A stretch of 64,000 nt of DNA from Sphingosinicella ginsenosidimutans (GTDB taxonomy: Bacteria; Pseudomonadota; Alphaproteobacteria; Sphingomonadales; Sphingomonadaceae), in the NCBI RefSeq assembly GCF_007995055.1, contig NZ_VOQQ01000001.1, forward strand, positions 1-64,000, in the 5' to 3' direction. The notes below the pieces were generated by a model, which was not told the origin of the DNA, did not search any database, and saw only the letters and a program-made list of their open reading frames with translations. The first letter of the stretch is position 1. Each line of letters starts with the position of its first letter. Below are positions 17,113 to 25,305 of this stretch, one piece after another. Both the position numbers and the translations under genes were made by a program.

Positions 17113-19325
17113 GGCTCGCAACCGGCGTCATCCTCGCGTTCGCCCTGTCGACGGCGGCCGTCCCGGCCTCCGCCGCGCGGCTCTCCGCCGCCGATCGCGC
17201 CGCGCGGGTCACGATCACCCGCGACGATTGGGGTATCGCCCATGTCCGCGGGCATAGCGATGCCGATGCGGTGTTCGGCGCGATCTACGCCCAGGCCGAG
17301 GACGATTTCCCCCGCATCGAGGCGAACCTCCTCACCGCTTTGGGGCGCAGCGCCGAGGCGGAGGGCGAAGGCGCCCTGCCGGCCGATCTGCGCCAGCGGC
17401 TGTGGATCGATCCGGCGCAGCTTCAGCGCGATTATCGCCGCAGCCCGGCCTGGCTCAGGACCCTGATGGACGCCTGGGCCGATGGCCTGAACCACTATCT
17501 CGCCACCCATCCTGACGTTCATCCGAAGGTCCTGACCCGGTTCGAGCCGTGGATGATGCTGTCCTTCACCGAAGGCAGTATCGGCGGCGATATCGAGCGC
17601 GCGGAGCTGGGGCCGCTCGGCGCGTTCTACGGGGTGCCCGCGCGCCCCGCCCTCGCTTCCGCCGCGCCGCCGGACCTCGAGCCGCGCGGCTCGAACGGCA
17701 TCGCGATCGCGCCGCGGCTCACCCGCGACGGCCACGCATTGCTCCTCATCAACCCGCACACTTCCTTCTTCTTCCGCTCCGAACTGGGGATGGAGAGCGA
17801 CGAGGGGCTGCACGCTTATGGCGCCTCCACCTGGGGGCAGTTCTTCCTCTACCAGGGCTTCAACGAACATCTGGGGTGGATGCACACGTCGAGCGGCGTC
17901 GATTCGGTCGACGAGTTCGCCGAAACCATCGTGCGACGCGGCGGCCGCATCTTCTATCGCTACGGTCGCCAGCTGCGCCCGGTGACGACCGTGCCGATCA
18001 CGCTGCGCGTGCGTGGGCCGGACGGACGCCTCGCCACCCGTACCTTCACCACCTATCGCACCCATCACGGCCCCATCGTCCGCGCCGACGGCGACAGGTG
18101 GATCGCGATGGCGCTGATGAACCGGCCGATCGAGGCGCTGGAGCAGAGCTGGCTGCGCACCAAGGCGACCAGCTTCGCCGAATATATGCGGGTCGCCGCG
18201 CTTCGGGCCAATTCGTCGAACGACACCATCTATGCCGACGCCGACGGCCATGTCGCCTATCTCCACCCGCAATTCGTGCCGGTGCGCGACAACCGCTTCG
18301 ATTATCGCGGCACCGTCGACGGCAGCGATCCGGCGACCGACTGGCGCGGGCTGACGCCGCTGGCGCGGCTGCCGCAGGTCCGCGACCCGCGTGGCGGCTG
18401 GCTCTACAATTCCAACGACGCGCCATGGCGCGCGGCGGGCGCGGACAGCCCGGCTGCCGCCGATTTCCCGCGCTACATGGATCAGGCCGGGTTCAGCGCG
18501 CGGACCGACCATGCGACCACCCTGCTCGGCGCGGCCCGCGACCTCGACATCGAGGGGCTGCGGCGGATCGCCTTCGACAGCTGGATGCCCTTTTTCGCGG
18601 CCGAGGTGCCGAAGCTTCGCGCCGCCTGGTCGGCCCTCTCCGATCGCGACCCGCGCCGGGCCCGACTCGCCGGGCCGGTCGCCTTGCTCGCCCAGGGCTG
18701 GGATTATCGCTGGTCCGCCGAATCCCGGCCGACCGCGCTCGCCAATTATTGGGGCGAGGAATTGTGGAGCCGGGCCCTCGCCGCGCGCCCGCCCCACGGC
18801 AATATGTGGGAGGCGATGGCGGCATTGCCGCACGAAGACCGGATCGCGGCGCTCGACCGCGCGGTGGCGCGCATGGAGCGCGAATGGGGAAGCTGGCGCG
18901 TCGCCTGGGGCGAGGTGAACCGCTTCCAGCGCAACGACGCGGCGATCGTCCAGACGTTCGACGATTCGAAGCCCAGCATCGCGGTGCCGTTCGTCTCCTC
19001 GCGCTGGGGCTCGCTCGCCTCCTTCGGCGCCCATGCCTGGCCCGGCACGCGGCGCTGGTACGGGACGAACGGCAACAGCTTCGTCGCGATCGTCGAGTTC
19101 GGCCCGCGCGTCCGCGCCGTCGCGGTCACCGCCGGCGGCGAGAGCGGCCATCCCGGCGATCCGCACTTCAACGACGAGGCGGCGCGCTACGCGTCAGGCA
19201 ATCTGCGGCCGGTCTATTTCTACGATGGCGACCTCGAAGGTCATGTCGAGCGGCGTTACCATCCCGGCGAAACCGGCGAGGTATCGTGCGCGCCGGGCGC
19301 TTGCCGGGCGGGCGCTTTACGTTAA
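17109..19325 (+). CDS. Penicillin acylase family hydrolase (Ntn type)
   Basis: A periplasmic N-terminal-nucleophile amidohydrolase made as one precursor (738 residues) that should cut itself into alpha and beta chains. A signal peptide (LATGVILAFALSTAAVPASA) precedes ARVTITRDDWGIAHVRGHSDADAVFG, typical of the alpha chain. The predicted nucleophile is Ser195 in EPRGSNGIAIAP, with cleavage before it. Beta-chain features are INPHTSFF, TYRTHHGPIV and YNSNDAPW. The substrate may be N-acyl homoserine lactones, aculeacin-like lipopeptides or beta-lactams; sequence alone does not decide. The GTG start overlaps the upstream stop. Confidence 0.9.
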   Translation: MRLATGVILAFALSTAAVPASAARLSAADRAARVTITRDDWGIAHVRGHSDADAVFGAIYAQAEDDFPRIEANLLTALGRSAEAEGEGALPADLRQRLWIDPAQLQRDYRRSPAWLRTLMDAWADGLNHYLATHPDVHPKVLTRFEPWMMLSFTEGSIGGDIERAELGPLGAFYGVPARPALASAAPPDLEPRGSNGIAIAPRLTRDGHALLLINPHTSFFFRSELGMESDEGLHAYGASTWGQFFLYQGFNEHLGWMHTSSGVDSVDEFAETIVRRGGRIFYRYGRQLRPVTTVPITLRVRGPDGRLATRTFTTYRTHHGPIVRADGDRWIAMALMNRPIEALEQSWLRTKATSFAEYMRVAALRANSSNDTIYADADGHVAYLHPQFVPVRDNRFDYRGTVDGSDPATDWRGLTPLARLPQVRDPRGGWLYNSNDAPWRAAGADSPAAADFPRYMDQAGFSARTDHATTLLGAARDLDIEGLRRIAFDSWMPFFAAEVPKLRAAWSALSDRDPRRARLAGPVALLAQGWDYRWSAESRPTALANYWGEELWSRALAARPPHGNMWEAMAALPHEDRIAALDRAVARMEREWGSWRVAWGEVNRFQRNDAAIVQTFDDSKPSIAVPFVSSRWGSLASFGAHAWPGTRRWYGTNGNSFVAIVEFGPRVRAVAVTAGGESGHPGDPHFNDEAARYASGNLRPVYFYDGDLEGHVERRYHPGETGEVSCAPGACRAGALR

Positions 19326-19334
19326 GGTCAGGCA

Positions 19335-20297
19335 ATGACCCTGCCTGCCCTCTTCGATCGCCTGCAACTACCGGTGATCGGCTCGCCTTTGTTCATCGTC
19401 TCGAGCCCCGATCTCGTCATTGCCCAGTGCAAGGCGGGGATCGTCGGCTCCTTCCCGGCGCTGAACGCGCGGCCGCAGAGCCAGCTCGACGAATGGCTGC
19501 ACCGGATCACCGAGGAGCTGGCGGCGTGGGACCGCGACCATCCCGAGGCGCCCGCCGCCCCGTTCGCGGTCAACCAGATCGTCCACAAGTCCAACGTCCG
19601 CCTTCAGGAGGATATGGCGACCTGCGCGAAATGGAAGGTGCCGATCGTCATCACCTCGCTCGGCGCGATTCCGGAGCTCAACGACGCCGTCCACGGCTGG
19701 GGCGGCCTCACCCTGCACGACATCATCAACGATCGCTTCGCCCGCAAGGCGATCGAGAAAGGCGCGGACGGGATCATCGCGGTCGCCGCCGGCGCGGGCG
19801 GCCACGCCGGGACGCTCTCGCCCTTCGCCCTGGTGCAGGAAATCCGCCAGTGGTTCGATGGCCCGCTCGCCCTCTCCGGCGCGATCGCCAACGGCCGCGC
19901 CATCCTCGCCGCGCAGGCGATGGGCGCCGACCTCGCTTATGTGGGCTCGCCCTTCATCGCCACGACCGAGGCGAACGCGGCGGAGGCCTACAAGGCGGGC
20001 ATCGTCGAGGGCCGGGCGAGCGACATCGTCTATTCGAACCTCTTCACCGGCGTTCACGGCAATTACCTCAGGCAGTCGATCCTCGCCGCGGGCCTCGATC
20101 CCGACAACCTTCCCGAAGGCGACCTCAGCACGATGAACTTCGGCAGCGCCTCGGCGAAAGCCTGGCGCGACATCTGGGGCTCGGGCCAGGGCATCGGCGC
20201 GATCGAGGCGGTGGTGCCGGCCGCCGACTATATCGCCCGGCTCGCGACCGAATATGAAACCGCCAAAGCCGAGCTGAAGGCCAAGGCACGCCTCTAG
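19335..20297 (+). CDS. Nitronate monooxygenase family flavoprotein
   Basis: An FMN-dependent TIM-barrel enzyme of the 2-nitropropane dioxygenase family that oxidises alkyl nitronates (propionate 3-nitronate in characterised members), 320 residues. Visible features are LPVIGSPLFIVSSPDLV, the glycine-rich ADGIIAVAAGAGGHAG segment and GALAYVGSPFIAT-like phosphate-binding sequence near residue 210. It begins nine bases after the acylase-family gene and may be co-transcribed. A repeat block follows it. Confidence 0.9.
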   Translation: MTLPALFDRLQLPVIGSPLFIVSSPDLVIAQCKAGIVGSFPALNARPQSQLDEWLHRITEELAAWDRDHPEAPAAPFAVNQIVHKSNVRLQEDMATCAKWKVPIVITSLGAIPELNDAVHGWGGLTLHDIINDRFARKAIEKGADGIIAVAAGAGGHAGTLSPFALVQEIRQWFDGPLALSGAIANGRAILAAQAMGADLAYVGSPFIATTEANAAEAYKAGIVEGRASDIVYSNLFTGVHGNYLRQSILAAGLDPDNLPEGDLSTMNFGSASAKAWRDIWGSGQGIGAIEAVVPAADYIARLATEYETAKAELKAKARL

Positions 20298-20349
20298 ATC
20301 CGCGCCGGCCTGCTGATGGTCGGAACGCCGCCTTTGCTCCTCCGCCGCA

Positions 20350-20551
20350 AGCCCCTCCACCGCGCTGCGCGCGGTCCCCCTCCCCATCCCGGCCGAGCCG
20401 GGACAGGGAGGACTAATCGGGGTTGGACCGCGCTGCGCGCGGTCCCCCTCCCCATCCCCGCTGGCGCGGGAACAGGGAGGACGAACCACCCAATCCTCCC
20501 TGTCGCCGCAGGCGATGGGGAGGGGGACCATGCGAAGCATGGTGGAGGGGC
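20350..20551. repeat. Family A repeat cluster (three units)
   Basis: Three units of the same family as at 9543: about 20350-20413, 20425-20481 and 20493-20551. The first two are in one direction (CCTCCACCGCGCTGCGCGCGG, then CCCCCTCCCCATCCC and ACAGGGAGGA), the third inverted. It occupies essentially the whole gap between the nitronate monooxygenase and DUF559 stops. Confidence 0.8.
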
Positions 20552-20877
20552 TAAGCGGCGCAAGAGTTGAGGATATGCCGGAGAACGCCCTCGGCATTAT
20601 CCCGAACCTCGCCGGCAACGATCCTCAGCACGCGATAGCCCTGCGCCTGGAGCCAGGCATCCCGCCTCTCATCCCGCTCGGGATTTGCACCCATCTCATG
20701 GGCGATCCCGTCGATCTCGATCGCGAGCCTGGCCGCGGGGCAGTAGAAATCGAGCACATAGGGCCCGGCGGGATGCTGGCGGCGGAACTTCAGCCCGCCC
20801 GGGCGGGCGCGCAGGATTTGCCACAGCGCGGCCTCGGGCGGCGACATCGCGCGGCGCAGCGCCCTTGCCCTGGCCAC
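20551..20877 (-). CDS. DUF559 family (endonuclease-fold) protein
   Basis: A 108-residue protein of the DUF559 family, related by fold to very-short-patch-repair and restriction-type nucleases. Characteristic text is MSPPEAALWQILRARPGGLKFRRQHPAGPYVLDFYCPAARLAIEIDG, followed by RDAWLQAQGYRVLRI. The acidic and lysine/glutamate residues of the putative active site (LDFYC, EIDG) are present. GTG at 20877 is used (AAAGG upstream); ATG at 20847 is possible and would still retain the domain. Repeat clusters touch both sides, which is typical for mobile or freely shuffled cassettes. Role unknown. Confidence 0.75.
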   Translation of the reverse strand: MARARALRRAMSPPEAALWQILRARPGGLKFRRQHPAGPYVLDFYCPAARLAIEIDGIAHEMGANPERDERRDAWLQAQGYRVLRIVAGEVRDNAEGVLRHILNSCAA

Positions 20878-20899
20878 CGTGCCTTTCGTCGTCTGCCGC

Positions 20900-21046
20900 A
20901 AGCCCCTCCACCGCGCCGCGCGCGGTCCCCCTCCCCATCCCGGCCGAGCCGGGACAGGGAGGATTAACTGTCGATCTTGCCGGCGCCAATCCTCCCTGCC
21001 GCCGCAGGCGATGGGGAGGGGGGCCAGCCGAAGGCTGGTGGAGGGG
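20900..21046. repeat. Family A repeat pair between DUF559 gene and asd
   Basis: Two units in opposite directions, about 20900-20962 and 20993-21046, with the same core and end modules as the other copies. Together with 20350-20551 they bracket the DUF559 gene. The right unit runs up to within two bases of the asd stop codon. Confidence 0.8.
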
Positions 21047-21047
21047 C

Positions 21048-22076
21048 TCAGGCCGCCTTCTGCAAATGCCGCCGTCCGAGCAGTTCGGCGATCTGGACCG
21101 CGTTCAGCGCGGCGCCCTTCCGCAGATTGTCCGAGACGCACCACAGGTTGAGGCCGTTCTCGATCGTCGGGTCCTCGCGCACGCGGCTCACATAGGTCGC
21201 ATATTCGCCGACGACCTCGACCGGGGTGACGTAGCCGCCGTCCTCGCGCTTGTCGACGAGCATGACGCCCGGCGCCTCGCGCAGGATCGCCTGGGCGTCC
21301 TCGGCGGAAAGCTCCCGCTCGAACTCGATGTTGATCGATTCCGAATGGCCGACGAAGACCGGAACGCGAACGCAGGTCGCCGTCACCTTGATCGAGGGAT
21401 CGAGGATCTTCTTGGTCTCCACCACCATCTTCCACTCCTCCTTCGTCGATCCGTCGTCGAGGAAGGAGTCGATATGCGGGATGACGTTGAAGGCGATCTG
21501 CTTGGTGAACTTCACCGGCTCGTTGGCATCGCCGACGAAGATGTTGCGGCTCTGCTCGAACAGCTCGTCCATCCCCGCCTTGCCCGCGCCCGAGACCGAC
21601 TGGTAGGTCGAGACGACGACGCGCTTGATCCGCGCGACATCATGCAGCGGCTTCAGCGCCACCACCATCTGCGCGGTCGAGCAATTGGGGTTCGCGATGA
21701 TGTTCTTGTGCCGGTAAAGGTCGATCGCCTCCGGATTCACCTCCGGCACGATCAGCGGCACGTCCGGGTCCATCCGGTAGAGCGAGCTGTTGTCGATCAC
21801 GGTGCAGCCGGCGGCGGCCGCCTTTGGCGCATAAATCTTGGTCGGGCCGGAGCCGGCCGCGAACAGGGCGATGTCCCAGCCTTCGAAATCGAAATGTTCG
21901 AGGTTGCGGACCTTGAGCTCGCGCCCGGAATCGCCGAAATCGATGATGTCGCCGGTCGATCGCGGGCTCGCCACCGCGACGATGTCGTCGAGCGGGAATT
22001 CGCGTTCGGCGAGGATGTTCAGCATCTCGCGACCGACATTGCCGGTCGCACCGACGACCACGACCCGATAACCCAT
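21048..22076 (-). CDS. asd: Aspartate-semialdehyde dehydrogenase
   Basis: NADPH-dependent reduction of aspartyl phosphate to aspartate semialdehyde for lysine, threonine, methionine and diaminopimelate. 342 residues, full length. The N-terminal VVVVGATGNVGREML is the nucleotide-binding loop. The catalytic cysteine lies in IIANPNCSTAQMV, and a substrate-binding histidine is expected in VFVGHSESINIEFE. A GGAGAG ribosome site precedes the ATG. Single-gene unit with repeats after its stop. Confidence 0.97.
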   Translation of the reverse strand: MGYRVVVVGATGNVGREMLNILAEREFPLDDIVAVASPRSTGDIIDFGDSGRELKVRNLEHFDFEGWDIALFAAGSGPTKIYAPKAAAAGCTVIDNSSLYRMDPDVPLIVPEVNPEAIDLYRHKNIIANPNCSTAQMVVALKPLHDVARIKRVVVSTYQSVSGAGKAGMDELFEQSRNIFVGDANEPVKFTKQIAFNVIPHIDSFLDDGSTKEEWKMVVETKKILDPSIKVTATCVRVPVFVGHSESINIEFERELSAEDAQAILREAPGVMLVDKREDGGYVTPVEVVGEYATYVSRVREDPTIENGLNLWCVSDNLRKGAALNAVQIAELLGRRHLQKAA

Positions 22077-22199
22077 TTCACACTCTCCAGAAGAGGCTCG
22101 CCAGGCGATCTACGCCCGGCCGGCCGCATTGCAAGCATCGCCATGCATTGAGCAGGATTTTCTGATATAGGGTGTGCGCGCAGCGAAAGGAGACCTTTC

Positions 22200-23006
22200 A
22201 TGGCTGCTTCAACGATCGCAACCGTCTCGCAAGACGCGCCGGCGCTCCCGGTGCGGCGGATCACGCGCGCCGATCTCGATGCGGCGCTCCGCGACGGGCT
22301 CAGGGATTTTTCCGCCCATCGCGGCGACCTCATCTTCGTCGGCCTTCTCTATCCGGCGATCGGGTTCATCGCCGGGGCGGCCGCGCTCGGCAACGGGCTC
22401 ATCCCCTATTTTTTCCCGGTCGCCGCCGGGGTCGCGCTCCTGGGGCCGATCGCCGCGCTCGGCTTCTACGAGATCGCGCGGCGGCGGGAATCGGGCCTTG
22501 AATCGGATTGGTCGCATTTCCTCGATGTCGTGAAGCGCCCTTCGATCGATTCGATCGTCGCCGTCGCCGGGCTCCTGCTCGCCGTCTTCCTCGCCTGGCT
22601 CATCGTGGCGGGCGGGCTCTACGCGTTGCTGCTCGGCCCGCCGCCCGAATCGATCGGCGCATTCCTCACCCGCCTCTTCACGACCAGGGAGGGCTGGGCG
22701 CTGATCCTCGTCGGCAATCTCGCCGGGCTGTGCTTCGCCTGGGCCGTGCTCTCGCTCAGCATCGTCTCCCTGCCGATGCTGGTCGATCGCGATGTCGGCG
22801 CGCGCCTTGCGGTGCGGACCTCGATCGAGGCGGTGCGCGCCAATCGCTGGCTGATGGCGCGCTGGGGCATCATCGTCGCCGCCCTGCTCGTGCTCGGCGC
22901 GATCCCGGCCTTCATCGGCCTCGCCTTCGTCCTGCCCTGGCTCGGCTATTCGACCTGGCACCTTTACACCCGCCTGGTCGATCGCGAGGCGCTGCCGCTC
23001 AGCTAG
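22200..23006 (+). CDS. DUF2189 family membrane protein
   Basis: A six-helix integral membrane protein of 268 residues typical of the DUF2189 family in alphaproteobacteria: an opening ITRADLDAALRDGLRDFSAHRGDLIFVGLLYPAIG, then LLGPIAALGFYEIARRRESG and LVDRDVGARLAVRTSIEAV. Members are often found near respiratory genes but the role is not established. Its start is preceded by AAGGAGA. It is divergent from asd and upstream of a peptidase gene, with 60 bases between. Confidence 0.8.
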   Translation: MAASTIATVSQDAPALPVRRITRADLDAALRDGLRDFSAHRGDLIFVGLLYPAIGFIAGAAALGNGLIPYFFPVAAGVALLGPIAALGFYEIARRRESGLESDWSHFLDVVKRPSIDSIVAVAGLLLAVFLAWLIVAGGLYALLLGPPPESIGAFLTRLFTTREGWALILVGNLAGLCFAWAVLSLSIVSLPMLVDRDVGARLAVRTSIEAVRANRWLMARWGIIVAALLVLGAIPAFIGLAFVLPWLGYSTWHLYTRLVDREALPLS

Positions 23007-23065
23007 ACAGCCCTCGCCAGCCGCCGCGCGTCTGCTATGCTCGCCTGAAAAGAGGGGGGAGCGCG

Positions 23066-25270
23066 ATGGGCCGGTCGATCTGGGGGCTGCTTGGAATCGT
23101 GCTGCTCCTCATCGGGGCGATGGCGGCCAAGGATCGGCTGATCGCCCTCCCCGCCCCGCCGGCCCATGCCGCGCCCGGCCAGTTCGACGCCAACCGCGCC
23201 GTCGCCCGCCTCGCCTTCATCCTCGGCGACCAGCGCCCGCATCCCGTCGACAGCGCCGATGGCGATGCGGTGCGCGACCGGCTGGTCCAGGCGATGCGCG
23301 GCGTCGGCCTCGCGCCCAGGATCAGCGACGATTTCGCCTGCAACGGCTTCGCCCACGCCCGTTCAGTCTCCTGTGCGCGGGTCCGCAACCTCGTCGCCGA
23401 GATCGGCCCCACGAGCGGCCCGGCGCTCCTTCTCGCCGCCCATTATGACAGCGCGACCGCCGGCCCCGGCGCCGCCGATGACGGCATCGGCGTCGCGACG
23501 ATGCTGGAGATCGCGGCGAACCTGCGCGGCCGCCCGCTCTCGCGCGGCGTGATCTTCCTGATCGACGAAGGCGAGGAAGCGGGCCTGATCGGCGCCCGCG
23601 CCTTCCTCGATCGCGATCCGGCCGCGGCGCGGGTGGATGCCGTGCTCAACATGGAGGCGCGCGGCGTTTCCGGGCCGGCGATCATGTTCGAGACGAGCCG
23701 GCCCAACGCCGCCGCGGTCGCGCTCTATCGCGCCGCCGCGTCGCGCCCGCTCGCCAACTCGCTCTCGGCCGATCTTTACGGCCTCATCCCCAATTCGACC
23801 GACGTCAACGTCTTCAAGGCCAGGCCCTGGACGATCCTCAACTTCGCGATCATCGGCAACGAGACCCGCTATCACAGCCCCGGCGATCGCGTTGAGGCGC
23901 TCGATCGGGCCAGCCTCCAGCATATGGGCGATCAGGTCCAGGCGGTCACCGAACGGGTGCTGGAAAACGGTCTCCCGGCCGCGCGCGGCACCAGGCTCTA
24001 CGCCGATCTCGCAGGCCGTGCGCTCATCGCGCTGCCGCTCGGGTTCGGCCTGCTTCTGCTTGGCATCCTGCTCGTCTTCTTCGCGCTGACGTCATGGCGT
24101 CGCGGCGCGCTCGGCCGGCCCCTCGCGGCCGTGGCGGCGAGCCTCGTCGGCGGCGCGGCGCTCGCCTGGCTGGGCCAGTTCGCAGTCGGGCTGATCCGCG
24201 CCGGGGATTATTGGCGCGCCTCGCCGGTTGTGACGACGAGCGCCGTCTATGCCTCGGCCATCGTCGCCGCCCTGCTCGCCATCCGCGCCATCGCCCCGAA
24301 GGCCGGGCGGCACCGGCTTCGCGCCGCCTTCTGGCTCGCCTTCACGATCGTTGGCGCCGCGATCTCGCTCATCGCGCCGGGCGGGGCGATCTATTTCCTG
24401 CTGCCGCCACTCATCGCCGCGCTCGGCATCGCGCTCGGGCGGGGTCGCCCGGCGATCGAGACCGGTGCGGCCCTCGTCGCCGCGCTCGCGCTCTACGTCA
24501 GCTTCGGCCCGGCGCTCGGCCTGTTCGAGGTGCTGCTGACCGACGGGCCGTTCTGGGTGTTCGCGCCATTGGGCGCCCTGATGCTGCTCCCCTGGCTGAT
24601 CGAGCTTCCGCAGCTGGTCGAACGCTGCCGCCCGCTCGCACTGCCGGGCGCCGCGCTCCTCCTCATCGCATGGACCGCCGTCGCGCTGGCTCCTGCCTAT
24701 AGCGAGGATCGCCGGCAGCGCATGACCGTCGCCTATCTGCGCGATGGCGGGACCGGCGCGGCGCGCTGGACGCTTTCGGGCGATGGCGCGCGGCGTCCGC
24801 CGGGCTTCGACTGGCGGCGCGAGCCGCTGCCCTGGTCGCCGGCGAAGCGCTGGACCGCCGATGCCCCGCGCGATGCCGATGGCGGCGCTGCCCCGCCGAC
24901 CCTGGTCGTCCTCGGCGAAACCAGGACCGGCGCGGAGCGGCGCCTGCGCGTGCGCATCCAGGCGCCCGGCGCGGATCAGGTCGGCCTCTTCGCCCCGGCC
25001 GGTTCGCCGCTCCTCGCCGCCGGGGCGCCTGGATTCGTCCAGCGCTTCGGCCGCGGCGACCCCGACGATCCGTTCGTGCTCGGCTGCGGCGGCCGATCCT
25101 GCGACGGCGCGACCTTCGACATCATCCTGCGCGGCCCCGCGCCGGTCCCCGCCACGCTCGTCGCGACGCGCTTCGGCCTCGATATTCCACGCAGACCCAC
25201 GCGCCCGCCACTCGCCGCGCCCCAATATGCACCGGATTCGCGCGTCCTGTTCACCAGGCTGCGGCTTTAG
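23066..25270 (+). CDS. M28 family metallopeptidase with C-terminal membrane domain
   Basis: A zinc aminopeptidase-like protein of 734 residues. After a signal anchor (WGLLGIVLLLIGAMAAKD), an M28 domain spans about 50-330 with the zinc ligands expected in LLAAHYDS, GAADDG, IDEGEEAGL, NMEARG and YHSPGDR. About eight membrane helices follow (residues 320-560) and then a soluble, probably periplasmic, C-terminal domain. This layout resembles vacuolar and bacterial membrane M28 peptidases. The ATG at 23066 follows a good AGGGGGGAG site; longer in-frame reading upstream overlaps the DUF2189 gene. Substrate unknown. Confidence 0.85.
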   Translation: MGRSIWGLLGIVLLLIGAMAAKDRLIALPAPPAHAAPGQFDANRAVARLAFILGDQRPHPVDSADGDAVRDRLVQAMRGVGLAPRISDDFACNGFAHARSVSCARVRNLVAEIGPTSGPALLLAAHYDSATAGPGAADDGIGVATMLEIAANLRGRPLSRGVIFLIDEGEEAGLIGARAFLDRDPAAARVDAVLNMEARGVSGPAIMFETSRPNAAAVALYRAAASRPLANSLSADLYGLIPNSTDVNVFKARPWTILNFAIIGNETRYHSPGDRVEALDRASLQHMGDQVQAVTERVLENGLPAARGTRLYADLAGRALIALPLGFGLLLLGILLVFFALTSWRRGALGRPLAAVAASLVGGAALAWLGQFAVGLIRAGDYWRASPVVTTSAVYASAIVAALLAIRAIAPKAGRHRLRAAFWLAFTIVGAAISLIAPGGAIYFLLPPLIAALGIALGRGRPAIETGAALVAALALYVSFGPALGLFEVLLTDGPFWVFAPLGALMLLPWLIELPQLVERCRPLALPGAALLLIAWTAVALAPAYSEDRRQRMTVAYLRDGGTGAARWTLSGDGARRPPGFDWRREPLPWSPAKRWTADAPRDADGGAAPPTLVVLGETRTGAERRLRVRIQAPGADQVGLFAPAGSPLLAAGAPGFVQRFGRGDPDDPFVLGCGGRSCDGATFDIILRGPAPVPATLVATRFGLDIPRRPTRPPLAAPQYAPDSRVLFTRLRL

Positions 25271-25305
25271 GTGCCAAAGCCGGCGAAATCGGCTAAGCGC
25301 CGGCT

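Noticed and set aside
17549..20257. 902-codon plus-strand open frame across the acylase and nitronate monooxygenase genes
   Set aside because: Shifted frame of two clearly conserved genes; extremely arginine-rich translation and no start context.
20350..21046. Regularly spaced repeats that could be mistaken for a CRISPR array
   Set aside because: Units alternate direction, are about 55-60 bases with internal palindromes, and recur singly at other intergenic sites; no cas genes are near.
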